This document shows positions 55,283-63,991 of a DNA stretch of 64,000 bases, piece by piece. The position numbers and the translations under genes were made by a program. Within the stretch, counting starts at the first letter, position 1. Each line of letters begins with the position of its first letter. The DNA comes from Legionella hackeliae (GTDB lineage Bacteria > Pseudomonadota > Gammaproteobacteria > Legionellales > Legionellaceae): positions 1,070,001 through 1,134,000 of the forward strand of contig NZ_LN681225.1 of NCBI RefSeq assembly GCF_000953655.1, written 5' to 3'. The notes below the pieces were generated by a model. That model ran no database searches. It saw nothing but the letters and a program-made list of their open reading frames with translations, and was not told the origin of the DNA.

Positions 55283-56473
55283 TTGAATGAAACTCTTTTT
55301 TACATTATTTGGGGGGTTAGAACTCTTTATGTCTTGAGTTTAAAGACTATTTTATTTACGGTTATTTTTTTATTTTTTCAATATGGCTCTGCGGTTTCCG
55401 AGTTATCTCTTTTGGGTATATTAATAAATTTGCCAATGGTCTTCTCGGCATTCGTTGTAACTCGCATTATGGATAGGATGGAGATAAAGTTTCTTCTTGT
55501 AACGATTTTGTGTGTGCAAACCCTGGCTTTAGGAACTCTGATTCTATTGATGAATCATTATCAGGCTAATTTAAACGGTATTCTTGTCATTGTTGCAGTT
55601 TTATTCACAATGAGTTCAACAGAGATTAGTTTATTTGATAAATCCATTGTCTTGCTATTACCGGAATCTAAAAGAGCAAGAGGAGTTAGTTTAGGACTTG
55701 TAACTACCGCTTTTGGTTATATTTCTTCTCCGCTTCTTGCCAGCGTATTGCTCAATGTTGTAGATAGTAAGCTGGTTACTTTTTTTGCATTTATATCAGC
55801 AATTATCTATTTACTGCCTTTAGCTAAATTGAATAAAAAATATATTAGTTCAGAGGTTAATCTGGATAAAGCCATTTTCCGATTGACTGAATTAAAATTA
55901 TATCCCTTATCCTTGCAATTATTATTGGCGTTTTCACTAACCACTGTTTGGACTAATTTTATTAGTTTCCTTGTTATACCTATTTTGAATCTCCATCATC
56001 CTCAGTGGTTTGTAGGCACAATTTTATCACTCAGTGGTATTGGTGCTTTATTGGGCGGAATGTCGATAAGTTGGTTATTTCAAAGCAAATCAAATCGAAA
56101 GAGTTTAGGGATATGTTTTGCTTTTACTGTATCAAGTATGGTTCTTTTTATACTGTATTCAGGTTCAGTTTCTCTGTCCATTTTATTAGCGCTTATGGGG
56201 GGAATTACGTCATCCTGGTCCTATGGAATTTCGCAAATTATTAGCCAGAATTATCTGGATCATAACAAGATTGCTGGATTTTATATGTTTAGAAATGCAG
56301 CCAGCGCTATTCTTTTAATGATCTTTTATGCCATTAATGCTTACTTCGCTAAAAGTATTGAAGCTATGATTTATGCTATCGTTTGTTTCTTATTCTTTTT
56401 TATTTTTCTCTATATTTTATTTTATTGGTATGGAAAATCGGTAGTTGTTGACAGTCAAAGAGAAAATGACTAG
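55283..56473 (+). CDS. MFS transporter, probable exporter
   Basis: 396 residues with about 12 hydrophobic segments in two halves split near residue 190 (KLNKKYISSEVNLDKAIFRL). The loop between TM2 and TM3 has the MFS pattern TRIMDRMEIKFLL in place of the classic G..aDr.grr. The start is TTG at 55283, with AGGA eight bases upstream; an overlapping ATG is out of frame. Position after the megasynthase and before the Rieske gene suggests it exports the pathway product or gives self-resistance. Substrate specificity cannot be read from the sequence. Confidence 0.8.
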   Translation: MNETLFYIIWGVRTLYVLSLKTILFTVIFLFFQYGSAVSELSLLGILINLPMVFSAFVVTRIMDRMEIKFLLVTILCVQTLALGTLILLMNHYQANLNGILVIVAVLFTMSSTEISLFDKSIVLLLPESKRARGVSLGLVTTAFGYISSPLLASVLLNVVDSKLVTFFAFISAIIYLLPLAKLNKKYISSEVNLDKAIFRLTELKLYPLSLQLLLAFSLTTVWTNFISFLVIPILNLHHPQWFVGTILSLSGIGALLGGMSISWLFQSKSNRKSLGICFAFTVSSMVLFILYSGSVSLSILLALMGGITSSWSYGISQIISQNYLDHNKIAGFYMFRNAASAILLMIFYAINAYFAKSIEAMIYAIVCFLFFFIFLYILFYWYGKSVVVDSQREND

Positions 56474-56510
56474 CTTAGGCCCTCCTTAAGGATAGTTTAC
56501 AGGAGGTACT

Positions 56511-57596
56511 ATGACGAATTTATATGTTGATCCCGATATTGAGAAAGCATCAACTATCCCTTCCCAGTTTTATACGTCTATCGATTGGTACGAACAAGCC
56601 AAAGAAAAAATATTTGCGAAAACCTGGCAGTTTTGTTTAAGCACAGAAGCCTTAAGATTAAGTGGCCAGCTTGTGCCATTGACCCTCTTGCCTGGATTAT
56701 TAGACGAACCTTTGTTATTCGTGCGTGATGAGCAGGAATCACTGCATTGTTTAAGCAATGTTTGTACGCATCGCGGTAATCTTTTAATCGATGCACCCTG
56801 TACAGCGCATAAGATAAAATGTGCTTACCATGGACGTCGCTTTAATCTTGGTGGTGAATTTTTGCATATGCCTGAATTTGAAAAAACCAAAGATTTTCCA
56901 TGTGAAAAAGACAATCTTTCTCAAGTTCCTTTTGGGTGCCTGGAGCCGTTTATCTTTGCCTCATTATCCCCAAGAATTCCTTTTCAAGAGGTTTTTGCTG
57001 AGATTAAAGAGCGTCTTTTCTGGCTTCCAATGAAGGATATGCGCCTAGATATTAACCGCTCACGGGATTATCTGGTGAAGGCACATTGGGCTTTATATTG
57101 TGAAAACTACCTTGAAGCGTTACACATTCCTTTCGTGCATCATGCATTAAGAAAAGTCATTGATTGCGGAACATACACGACGGAGTTATATCCCTATTGT
57201 AATCTGCAATTGGCGTTAGCAAGTAGTGGCGAGGAGAGTTTTGAGTTACCTAAAGATTCCCCTGACTATGGAAAACAAGTAGCGGCCTATTACTATTGGA
57301 TATTCCCAAATACTATGCTTAATTTTTATCCCTGGGGCTGCTCAGTCAATGTAGTAAAGCCACTTGGGCCTGAATTAACTAAAGTTTCTTTTTTAACCTA
57401 TGTACTTGATGAATCCAAACTGGGTAAAGGTGCTGGCGGTGATCTTGATAAAGTTGAGCGGGAGGATGAGGCTGTTGTCGAGTCGGTACAACGAGGAGTT
57501 CGTTCTCGTTTTTATGACACAGGTCGATTTTCACCTACGAAAGAGCAGGGAACTCATCATTTCCAACGTTTATTGTGTGAATTTCTAAACGATTAA
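56511..57596 (+). CDS. Rieske-type non-heme iron oxygenase, alpha subunit
   Basis: 361 residues. The Rieske cluster ligands are C85-x-H87 (CTHRGN) and C104-x2-H107 (CAYHGRRF). The catalytic domain has the mononuclear iron site in ENYLEALHIPFVHH (N199, H205, H210) and an acidic residue in the C-terminal EDEAVVESVQRG helix. Closest by pattern to the choline monooxygenase/carnitine oxygenase branch, which needs a separate reductase; none is nearby. It hydroxylates or demethylates a small substrate. GGAGG precedes the ATG, 37 bases after the MFS stop, so they are probably one operon. It may tailor the megasynthase product or supply its amine partner. Confidence 0.87.
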   Translation: MTNLYVDPDIEKASTIPSQFYTSIDWYEQAKEKIFAKTWQFCLSTEALRLSGQLVPLTLLPGLLDEPLLFVRDEQESLHCLSNVCTHRGNLLIDAPCTAHKIKCAYHGRRFNLGGEFLHMPEFEKTKDFPCEKDNLSQVPFGCLEPFIFASLSPRIPFQEVFAEIKERLFWLPMKDMRLDINRSRDYLVKAHWALYCENYLEALHIPFVHHALRKVIDCGTYTTELYPYCNLQLALASSGEESFELPKDSPDYGKQVAAYYYWIFPNTMLNFYPWGCSVNVVKPLGPELTKVSFLTYVLDESKLGKGAGGDLDKVEREDEAVVESVQRGVRSRFYDTGRFSPTKEQGTHHFQRLLCEFLND

Positions 57597-57639
57597 GTCG
57601 CGCACTAACAAGTCTAATTAATAATTCAAGGACGATGAA

Positions 57640-59094
57640 ATGCCAGAAATATCGCAAGGGAATGCGTTGCATCGCAAGCTCAATGCACGAATTCTAAGCA
57701 TGATTACACTTGGCGGCTCCATAGGGACAGGTATTTTTTTAGCCAGCGGTAATGCTCTCTCTTTGGCAGGTCCCGGGGGAACATTGCTGGCTTATCTTAT
57801 TATGGGATGTGTTGTTTATTACCTCATGACAAGTTTAGGGGAAATGGCTGCGTTTATGCCTACAACAGGCTCATTTTGTGCTTACGCAGCAGAATTTGTT
57901 GATCCCTCATTAGGCTATGCGCTGGGATGGAACTATTGGTATAGCTGGGCCGTGACCATTGCGTCTGAGATCTCAGCGTCTTCATTAGTCATGCATTTTT
58001 GGTTTCCTGAAAGTTCGCCACTATTATGGTGTACTGTGTTCTTAATGCTAACCGTGGGGTTTAATGCCATCTCAACACGGGCATTTGGTGAGGCAGAGTA
58101 TTGGTTCTCATTTCTTAAAGTCGCTGTCATTATTTTATTTATTGTCAGTGGTTTTGCCATGATTTTGGGGATTACAAGTTTTGAGCCTGTGGGATTTAAA
58201 TACTGGACGATTGGCGATGCACCCTTTCACGGTGGATGGGCAGGGGTTGTTAGTGCGTTTATGGTGGCAGGATTTTCGTTTCAAGGCACTGAATTATTAG
58301 GTATTGCAGCGGGAGAGAGTCATAATCCGGCAGAGAATGTTACTAAAGCTGTGAAATTGGTGTTTTGGCGCATTGTACTCTTTTTTTTATTGTCCTTGTT
58401 GGTGATAAGTCTTTTAATTCCTTATACTTCGGAGCAGTTAACTAATGCCAATATAGCAATGAGTCCCTTCACGCTTGTGTTTGCACAGTATGATAAAGCA
58501 TTGGCAGCGATGCTCATGAATGGGGTCGTATTGCTTGCCATACTTTCTACAGCGAATTCTGGACTTTACGTTGCTAGTAGATTGTTTTGGCATATGGCAA
58601 AAGAAGGCCACGCACCACGTGTTTTTGCCAAGGTGAATAAGCGCGGTGTACCGATATATGCATTATTAGTGACAAGTTGTGTGGCTTTATTGTCTTTCCT
58701 TTCATCATTATTCGGTAATGGCCTTGTTTATTTCTGGTTGCTGAATGCAGGTAGCCTCGCTGGTTTGATTGCCTGGATGGGCATTGCCATTAGTCATTAT
58801 CGTTTTCGTAAGGCATACCTTATTCAAGGGAAAGATCCAGGCAAATTACCCTATAGGGCAAAAGGCTATCCTTATGGTCCTTTATTCGCTTTTGCCCTGT
58901 GTTTTATTATTATCAGTGGACAAAATTATGCTGCTTTTATGAGTCATCATATTGATTGGTATGGATTACTTATTTCCTATATTGGCTTACCGATGTTCTT
59001 GTTGGTTTGGTTTGGCAATAAATGGCTGAAAAAGACAAAGATAGTGAAGTTACATGACTGCAAATTTGATTTTGAATCGCGTTCTAATTATTAG
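57640..59094 (+). CDS. Amino-acid permease (APC superfamily, LysP/GabP-like)
   Basis: 484 residues, about 12 membrane helices. Family motifs: MITLGGSIGTGIFLASGNAL in TM1, then MAAFMPTTGSFCAYAAEFVD and ALGWNYWYSWAV, GFSFQGTELLGIAAGESHNP and NSGLYVASRLFWHMAKEGHA. These fit the AAT family (LysP, AroP, GabP); the substrate is an amino acid or amine but cannot be fixed. It begins 43 bases after the Rieske gene on the same strand. As the last gene of the block it may bring in the nucleophile used by the condensation domains, or be an ordinary nutrient permease. Confidence 0.88.
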   Translation: MPEISQGNALHRKLNARILSMITLGGSIGTGIFLASGNALSLAGPGGTLLAYLIMGCVVYYLMTSLGEMAAFMPTTGSFCAYAAEFVDPSLGYALGWNYWYSWAVTIASEISASSLVMHFWFPESSPLLWCTVFLMLTVGFNAISTRAFGEAEYWFSFLKVAVIILFIVSGFAMILGITSFEPVGFKYWTIGDAPFHGGWAGVVSAFMVAGFSFQGTELLGIAAGESHNPAENVTKAVKLVFWRIVLFFLLSLLVISLLIPYTSEQLTNANIAMSPFTLVFAQYDKALAAMLMNGVVLLAILSTANSGLYVASRLFWHMAKEGHAPRVFAKVNKRGVPIYALLVTSCVALLSFLSSLFGNGLVYFWLLNAGSLAGLIAWMGIAISHYRFRKAYLIQGKDPGKLPYRAKGYPYGPLFAFALCFIIISGQNYAAFMSHHIDWYGLLISYIGLPMFLLVWFGNKWLKKTKIVKLHDCKFDFESRSNY

Positions 59095-59114
59095 CTGTTA
59101 TTAGAATGTAGTAG

Positions 59115-59162
59115 ATTGGATTACCTCACAGCATCATTGCGAACGAGGTGAAGCAATCCAAT
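59115..59162. repeat. Imperfect palindrome between convergent genes, interspersed-repeat type
   Basis: ATTGGATT (59115-59122) pairs with AATCCAAT (59155-59162), and ACCTC pairs with GAGGT further in. The right half reads on the complement as TTGGATTGCTTCACCTCGTTCGCAATGATG, a sequence type common as dispersed palindromes in Rickettsia and Legionella genomes. Confidence 0.5.
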
Positions 59163-59168
59163 TGTTTA

Positions 59169-60041
59169 TCAGTTCATAGAAGGAAAATAATTTTCTGCAT
59201 AAGTATCTTGGGCTAGATTTTGGTAAAGAGATAACCAGCTATTTTTATCCCTAGGATCTAAAGGATGATAGCCCACACTTTCCGGTAAAGCAGGGGGTGG
59301 GGAAGTTTTAAAGAATCGAGCGGGCGACGTTATATTTGATTCTAGAGTAGTATCATTCCTATTGGAGTCGACAAGAACAGGTGATTGTTGAGCTACAAAT
59401 TGTGCTATTGGCTGAGCTTGAGGTGGAGCCATATTGCTAGAGGGATAGGAAGATGGGGCTGTAACTTTAAATGGTGCATGGCGTGAAGTGCGGTTGGTTT
59501 GCGGAATAGCAGACAAGTCGGCATGGGGGGCAGAGGGCGGTATATTTTGAGCCTTGCTTTGTGTATTCCTAGGTGCGATTGAATGAGGTTGTACTTCAGT
59601 AATGGTGACTTTGGTATCAAACGCAGTCGCAACCAATGTAGTTGCAGATTTGGGTTTTCCGTAGGAATTTATTCGCTCAATATCTTGGAGCAGTAATTGT
59701 CTTTCTATCTCTACTACAGATTTTCTTTTTTCTTCAATTTTTCTCTCAGCCACATCGTGCGCATTTTGGCAATATCCCCTCAAAGCCTCAATAAAAGCTG
59801 CTTTGTATTGTGTTTGTGGTAGATCTAGCTCATGTTCTGGTAAAAGCGTGTCAATGAGTAAAAAAGGTTTTTGAGCAACCACCATGAAGGATGCCCATTC
59901 ATCAAGTATTTTTTTAAGATCTTTATCGGGATGATAATGGGTCACAACGTTTTCTAGAAAATGCTGAAAAGTAGTGCAGGCTACAACGTTCCATTGATAA
60001 CGGATATCTTCAATCCTTTGCGTAAAGATTTCTGGATGCAT
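59169..60041 (-). CDS. Proline-rich unknown protein, candidate effector
   Basis: 290 residues, no signal peptide or membrane helix. The N-terminal half is helical (residues about 1-125: MHPEIFTQRIEDIRYQWNVV, AERKIEEKRKSVVEIERQLL). The middle (residues 150-250) is low-complexity, rich in Pro, Ser, Gln and Ala, probably disordered. The C-terminus is structured again (YHPLDPRDKNSWLSLYQNLA, ending YAENYFPSMN). The helical start, disordered linker and polar tail are a pattern seen in Legionella secreted substrates, but the family is not recognised. Divergent from the gene at 60183. Confidence 0.5.
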   Translation of the reverse strand: MHPEIFTQRIEDIRYQWNVVACTTFQHFLENVVTHYHPDKDLKKILDEWASFMVVAQKPFLLIDTLLPEHELDLPQTQYKAAFIEALRGYCQNAHDVAERKIEEKRKSVVEIERQLLLQDIERINSYGKPKSATTLVATAFDTKVTITEVQPHSIAPRNTQSKAQNIPPSAPHADLSAIPQTNRTSRHAPFKVTAPSSYPSSNMAPPQAQPIAQFVAQQSPVLVDSNRNDTTLESNITSPARFFKTSPPPALPESVGYHPLDPRDKNSWLSLYQNLAQDTYAENYFPSMN

Positions 60042-60182
60042 TATTTTGTCCTCAATTGAAAAAAAATTACATATTCTATCGATTAACGAGACATTTCGAA
60101 AGAAAATTTACCATCAAGTTAATGCTTTTAGTTCTTAGTGAGTTTGGATAAGATAAATAGAAGTTAGCACTAGGATAGAATA

Positions 60183-61340
60183 ATGCAGAGCGCGGAATAT
60201 GCTAATACGATCAATATTTGCACCCAAAAAATTACCGATTTACCCTACAATGAAATCAAATATCATTTGTTTTTAATGCTAAATACCTTAAAAAATAAAC
60301 AGACAGAATTCACGCAACAATTTTTACAAAAAATTGAAGAATTTATTGATAATTTAGGAAAGTTGATGCAAGCAAAGCTTCCCACAGAGTTGGAGGTACA
60401 GCAAACACTTGAGCAAGTTTTTCTTCAATACCAGCAACTAACGAATTTAGCTAAAATAGATGCAATTGAAGCTAAAATAACTAGATTCTTAATTAACTTA
60501 GGTGCGGTTATTTTAGCATTCATACTAGGCATAGCCGGTGGGTTAATTGGAGGTATTTCGGGATTTGTTCGCGGGCTATGGAATTTCACTAATCCATTGG
60601 CTTCTTTTGCGATAGGCGTAGTTACTGGTGCATTTTTAGGCGGTGCGATTGGATTTAGATTGCCTAAAAAACTATTTAAAGAAGAGCTATTCAGGCAATT
60701 AAAATGTTGTTTGGATGGGATTCATGAGTGCATTGAGACGATGCAAAAGACTCATTCCTTTGCTGTTTATAAAGAGCAAGTTAGACAAAAGTTGTTAAGC
60801 GACTATTTTTACGGTGATGAAGCGTCCTTTCAGCGTTTTTTACAAAACAATGTTTCTTACAAGATTAATACTCTTCGAGCCCGATTCCTTAGCCCAAGCT
60901 TGGAGGGATATTTAGGACAGCATGCTTTTATGACTCTGACAATTGATGAGAATACTCCTCCTCTGACAATAGAGTTTTCAACAGCACCAACCGATTTGAC
61001 ACGTTCAATTTCACAATGTGAAAAACGTATTGTTTCAGGTGAAAAAATTGTCGACATGCTTGCACTTCACGAACAATTGCAAATTACACATACCTGCACC
61101 ACCGAATATATTGTTTGCAAGATGAAACCAGGAGAAATTGATTGTCTTAGTTATATCAATAAAATTTTAATTGGGACATCCCAAAATGCAACCACGGTAA
61201 AACGTTTTGATGGTAAAGAAAACTGGTTGGGAAAAAATCTAATTGGTTTTTTTGTTCAGAATTTAAGCCCATTCCGACAAGATATTTTATTGCACGAACC
61301 ATTGTTAGAGGATAGGGGGTTAGTTACAGGAGGGGGCTAA
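60183..61340 (+). CDS. Unknown protein with a central membrane hairpin, candidate effector
   Basis: 385 residues. Residues about 1-100 are coiled-coil-like (QFLQKIEEFIDNLGKLMQAK, LEVQQTLEQVFLQYQQLTNL). Residues about 102-160 are two Gly-rich hydrophobic helices (LGAVILAFILGIAGGLIGGI, PLASFAIGVVTGAFLGGAIG). The C-terminal 220 residues are soluble (LTIDENTPPLTIEFSTAPTD, KRFDGKENWLGKNLIGFFVQ). A central hydrophobic hairpin between soluble ends is common in Legionella effectors that insert into host membranes; export is inferred only. The protein ends EPLLEDRGLVTGGG. No family was recognised. Confidence 0.55.
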   Translation: MQSAEYANTINICTQKITDLPYNEIKYHLFLMLNTLKNKQTEFTQQFLQKIEEFIDNLGKLMQAKLPTELEVQQTLEQVFLQYQQLTNLAKIDAIEAKITRFLINLGAVILAFILGIAGGLIGGISGFVRGLWNFTNPLASFAIGVVTGAFLGGAIGFRLPKKLFKEELFRQLKCCLDGIHECIETMQKTHSFAVYKEQVRQKLLSDYFYGDEASFQRFLQNNVSYKINTLRARFLSPSLEGYLGQHAFMTLTIDENTPPLTIEFSTAPTDLTRSISQCEKRIVSGEKIVDMLALHEQLQITHTCTTEYIVCKMKPGEIDCLSYINKILIGTSQNATTVKRFDGKENWLGKNLIGFFVQNLSPFRQDILLHEPLLEDRGLVTGGG

Positions 61341-61609
61341 TGATAGATAGTATTTGTGCTTGCAGTTGTACTTCTAAAAAAGTGGACACCTCTTGAGACA
61401 CTTCAGGCTTCACATTGCACACCATGTCTACAAATCAGGATTCCCAAATGCGACTGTTAGCTGCGCTACAAATACTATCCATACCCCAAGAATAGTTCAA
61501 AAATTGACCAATATCAACATGCGCAGTCAATTTGTCCTTTCTAATTTATGCTGGAATAATTAGTCATCGGGGTAAAATAGAAGTAGAAGTTTAAAAACAA
61601 GGAGTTAAA

Positions 61610-62056
61610 ATGCGTCATTTTCTATGGAAAATACAAAATAAAATTCTTGCAATGTTACCCATAAAAACCCTGGGTGCTCGTGCGCTTGTTATCCAAGAAA
61701 ATAAAGTGCTGCTGATAAAACATAGCTATATTAATGGTTGGTATACGGTGGGTGGCGGTGTTGAGCGAGGAGAATCACCCCTCCAAGCTGTTCAAAGAGA
61801 GCTTTTTGAGGAAGTTGGTATTAGATGTCTAGATGAACCGCGATTGTTTAATGTTTATTACAATGGCAAAGAAAAGAGGGATGATTATATCGTTTTCTAT
61901 CTCGTTGAAAATTTTGCAAAAGAAAAGGTAAGCTCCGTCGAGGTTTTGGACGAGGCCTGGTTTGACTTAGATAGTCTTCCTCAAGAGGTTTCACCTGCGA
62001 CGAAAAGACGGATTGAGGAATATAAAGCAATTAGACCGGTGGCAGAAATTTGGTAA
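61610..62056 (+). CDS. NUDIX hydrolase
   Basis: 148 residues. The Nudix box is complete: GGGVERGESPLQAVQRELFE followed by EVGI, matching G-x5-E-x7-REUxEExGU. It hydrolyses nucleoside diphosphates linked to another group X; the substrate is not predictable. The N-terminal segment WKIQNKILAMLPIKTLGARA precedes the first strand (LVIQENKVLLIKHSYINGWY). AAGGAG precedes the ATG. The 269-base gap upstream (61341-61609) has no gene; it contains AAGTGGACACCTC, perhaps an old IS3-type end. Confidence 0.9.
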   Translation: MRHFLWKIQNKILAMLPIKTLGARALVIQENKVLLIKHSYINGWYTVGGGVERGESPLQAVQRELFEEVGIRCLDEPRLFNVYYNGKEKRDDYIVFYLVENFAKEKVSSVEVLDEAWFDLDSLPQEVSPATKRRIEEYKAIRPVAEIW

Positions 62057-62150
62057 TTTTATAACCTGGTGGTGTGCCTTGCTTTAACACTCTCTCATAG
62101 GCATCCCACTTGCCTTGTTTAACACGAGTCCACAGTCATTGCCCCCTGCC

Positions 62151-62330
62151 TCGGCTTGTCCAAGACTTACAACATTGCCTACCTGCCTCGGCTTATCCAA
62201 GCCTTACAACATTTGTCCACCTGCTTCGGCTTATCCAAGCCTTACAACATTTGTCCAGCTGTCTCGGCTTGTCCAAGACTTACAACATTGCCTACTTGCC
62301 TCGGCTTGTCCGAGGTATCCATTGGATGTT
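62151..62330. repeat. Tandem repeat block 1, 37-38-bp period
   Basis: Five units begin at 62151, 62188, 62226, 62264 and 62301. The shared core is TCGGCTTGTCCAAG followed by CTTACAACATT and TGCC or TGTCCACCTG. Units differ by a few substitutions. The whole unit is conserved with no unique spacer. The last unit ends as the small palindrome CCTCGGCTTGTCCGAGG. Long open frames through the block are by-products of the repeat. Confidence 0.85.
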
Positions 62331-62508
62331 CAAATTAAAAGAGATGGCTAATAATTCATGTCTCAATTTGTAGGAAGAAAAATTTGCTCTTGATTCAGAT
62401 CTTCCTGGATGCCTCGGACAAGCCGAGGCACGTAGATGGCAAAGGTGAATACCTATCATATCATTGCCTTACTTACCTCAGCTTGTCCCGGGCTTACAGA
62501 ATTGCCCA
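62301..62508. repeat. First copy of a 363-bp-spaced segmental duplication
   Basis: This segment (TCGGCTTGTCCGAGGTATCC, then a GGATGTTCAAATTAAAAGAG stretch, and later GCCTCGGACAAGCCGAGGCA) reappears at 62664-62872 with roughly 90% identity by eye. It contains an inverted version of its own palindrome, so a larger fold-back between CCTCGGCTTGTCCGAGG and its complement about 110 bases downstream is possible. Confidence 0.8.
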
Positions 62509-62680
62509 CTTTCCGGCTTGTCAGAGCCTTACAACATTTGCCCACCTGCCTCGGCTTGTCCAAGACATACAACATTTGTCCACCTGTCTCGGCTTGTCCA
62601 AGACATACAACATTTGTCCACCTGTCTCGGTTTTTCCGAGCTTTACAACATTGCCTACCTGCCTCGGCTTGTCCGAGGTA
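62478..62680. repeat. Tandem repeat block 2, mostly 37-38-bp period
   Basis: Six units begin at 62478, 62513, 62551, 62589, 62627 and 62664, with the same core as block 1; one unit is shortened to 35 bases. The last unit again ends in CCTCGGCTTGTCCGAGG. Units in the middle of the block are nearly identical (62551 and 62589), suggesting recent slippage. Confidence 0.85.
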
Positions 62681-62872
62681 TCCATTGGATGTTCAAATTA
62701 AAAGAGATAGCTTATGAAGTTCAAGTCTCAATTCGTAGGAGGAGAAATTTGCTCTTGATTCAGATCTTTCTGGATGCCTCGGACAAGCCGAGGCACGTAG
62801 ATGGCAAGGTGAATAGCTATCATATTATTGCCTTACCTAACTCGCCTTGTCCCAAGCTTACAGAATTGCCCA
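62664..62872. repeat. Second copy of the 363-bp-spaced segmental duplication
   Basis: Matches 62301-62508, including GCCTCGGACAAGCCGAGGCA at 62776-62795 and the CAGAATTGCCCA end. A further degenerate unit (CCTCGGTTTGTCGGAGGCAT) follows near 62877. From there to 63211 no gene or conserved feature is seen. Confidence 0.75.
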
Positions 62873-63211
62873 TTTACCTCGGTTTGTCGGAGGCATCTAT
62901 AGGGTTAATAAAACCCTATAAAGACTTCATAAAAATTCCTAAATCGGGTCTTGTGTTCATTCTATATTGATAAACGGTATAGAAGGCAATTACATTCTTT
63001 AGGTAATTACGAGTTTCTCGCCAGGGTAAAGTCTCTATCCAAATGTCCATCTGCTTTGGCGAACTTTTTTTAATCAAGGCAATTTAATACCTCCCCGGTT
63101 TTAAATGGTCTCGTCGCTAGGTATATTATCATTGGCACCCTTTGGATATCGATAAAAAAATGGTTATGGATTAGTGGGCAAAGATGCTAGATTAGAATCA
63201 AATCCCCCATA

Positions 63212-63991
63212 TTACACTCCCTTTTTTTTAAACACCTCTACCAGTAGCAAGTGAGGCAAAGTAAGTGCTGCCAACATATATATTGTTAAAAAAAATCCCG
63301 CTCCCTGCCAATCCAAACTGGTTGATAAAAAAGCAAATGCCGTTATTGAAAAAATGTACGTTAACAAAGTCATCGGCAATAAGTCCTTAACAAATGTTCG
63401 ATATGATGAATAACCTATCTTTTTATAAAGCATGGCAAAATATTTACAAGAGTGAATACCAACAAAATAAACTGTCAAAAAAGCCAGTGGCGGCGCTAAC
63501 AATGAAGCCATAAGCACGATAATAACCTCTTGAGCACACTCTTTTTTTAAAGTGAAAAGCCCAAGGCCAATTGCTGGTAATAAACAACATGCAGCCCACT
63601 GCAAAAAATGGGCGTATAACATAGCTTGTTCTGAGCCGATTAGGTAGGAAAATAAGACGCATATCTTTTGAGTATGGAGTAATGCAGGCAGACAAATAAT
63701 AGATAGACCAATAATTAAAGCTAAAAAATAACAGTATACTTTTGCCTGAAACACGCTTGAATCATAGTAATCCATGCCAAAATGATAAGCAGAGTACAAT
63801 AAAAAAAAACCAAAAAAGAAAGAAGAAAACCAGTAAAAACCAAGAAAAACCCCAATCGCCAATGACAAGTAAGCAATGAATAATACAATTATATTACAAT
63901 TGCTAAGCGCAAATTTTTTTCTTAAAATCCACAAGTCTAATGCGCCATGTGGGATACCGATAACAAACACCATTACAAAAAAAACAAGCAT
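63212..63991 (-). CDS. Brp/Blh-family beta-carotene 15,15'-dioxygenase, probably 5'-partial
   Basis: 259 residues visible, with about seven to eight membrane helices. The family motifs are present: GIPHGALDLWILRKKF, LLYSAYHFGMDYY, VYFVGIHSCKYFA and LTLPHLLLVEVF; the conserved His residues in PHG, YHFG, IHS and PH are the proposed iron ligands. Brp/Blh enzymes split beta-carotene into two retinals in the membrane. The frame stays open to the window edge and relatives have an extra N-terminal helix, so the true start may lie outside. Retinal would feed a microbial rhodopsin, which would have to lie elsewhere. Confidence 0.8.
   Translation of the reverse strand: MLVFFVMVFVIGIPHGALDLWILRKKFALSNCNIIVLFIAYLSLAIGVFLGFYWFSSFFFGFFLLYSAYHFGMDYYDSSVFQAKVYCYFLALIIGLSIICLPALLHTQKICVLFSYLIGSEQAMLYAHFLQWAACCLLPAIGLGLFTLKKECAQEVIIVLMASLLAPPLAFLTVYFVGIHSCKYFAMLYKKIGYSSYRTFVKDLLPMTLLTYIFSITAFAFLSTSLDWQGAGFFLTIYMLAALTLPHLLLVEVFKKKGV

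Noticed and set aside
62151-62700. Possible CRISPR array
   Set aside because: The whole 37-38-bp unit is conserved, there are no unique spacers, and no cas genes are nearby.
62110-62970. Several overlapping open frames of 60-168 codons in all three forward frames with LPPASACPRLTT-like repeats
   Set aside because: They are by-products of the 37-38-bp tandem repeats: every frame is open, there are no ribosome sites, and the protein repeats just follow the DNA repeat.
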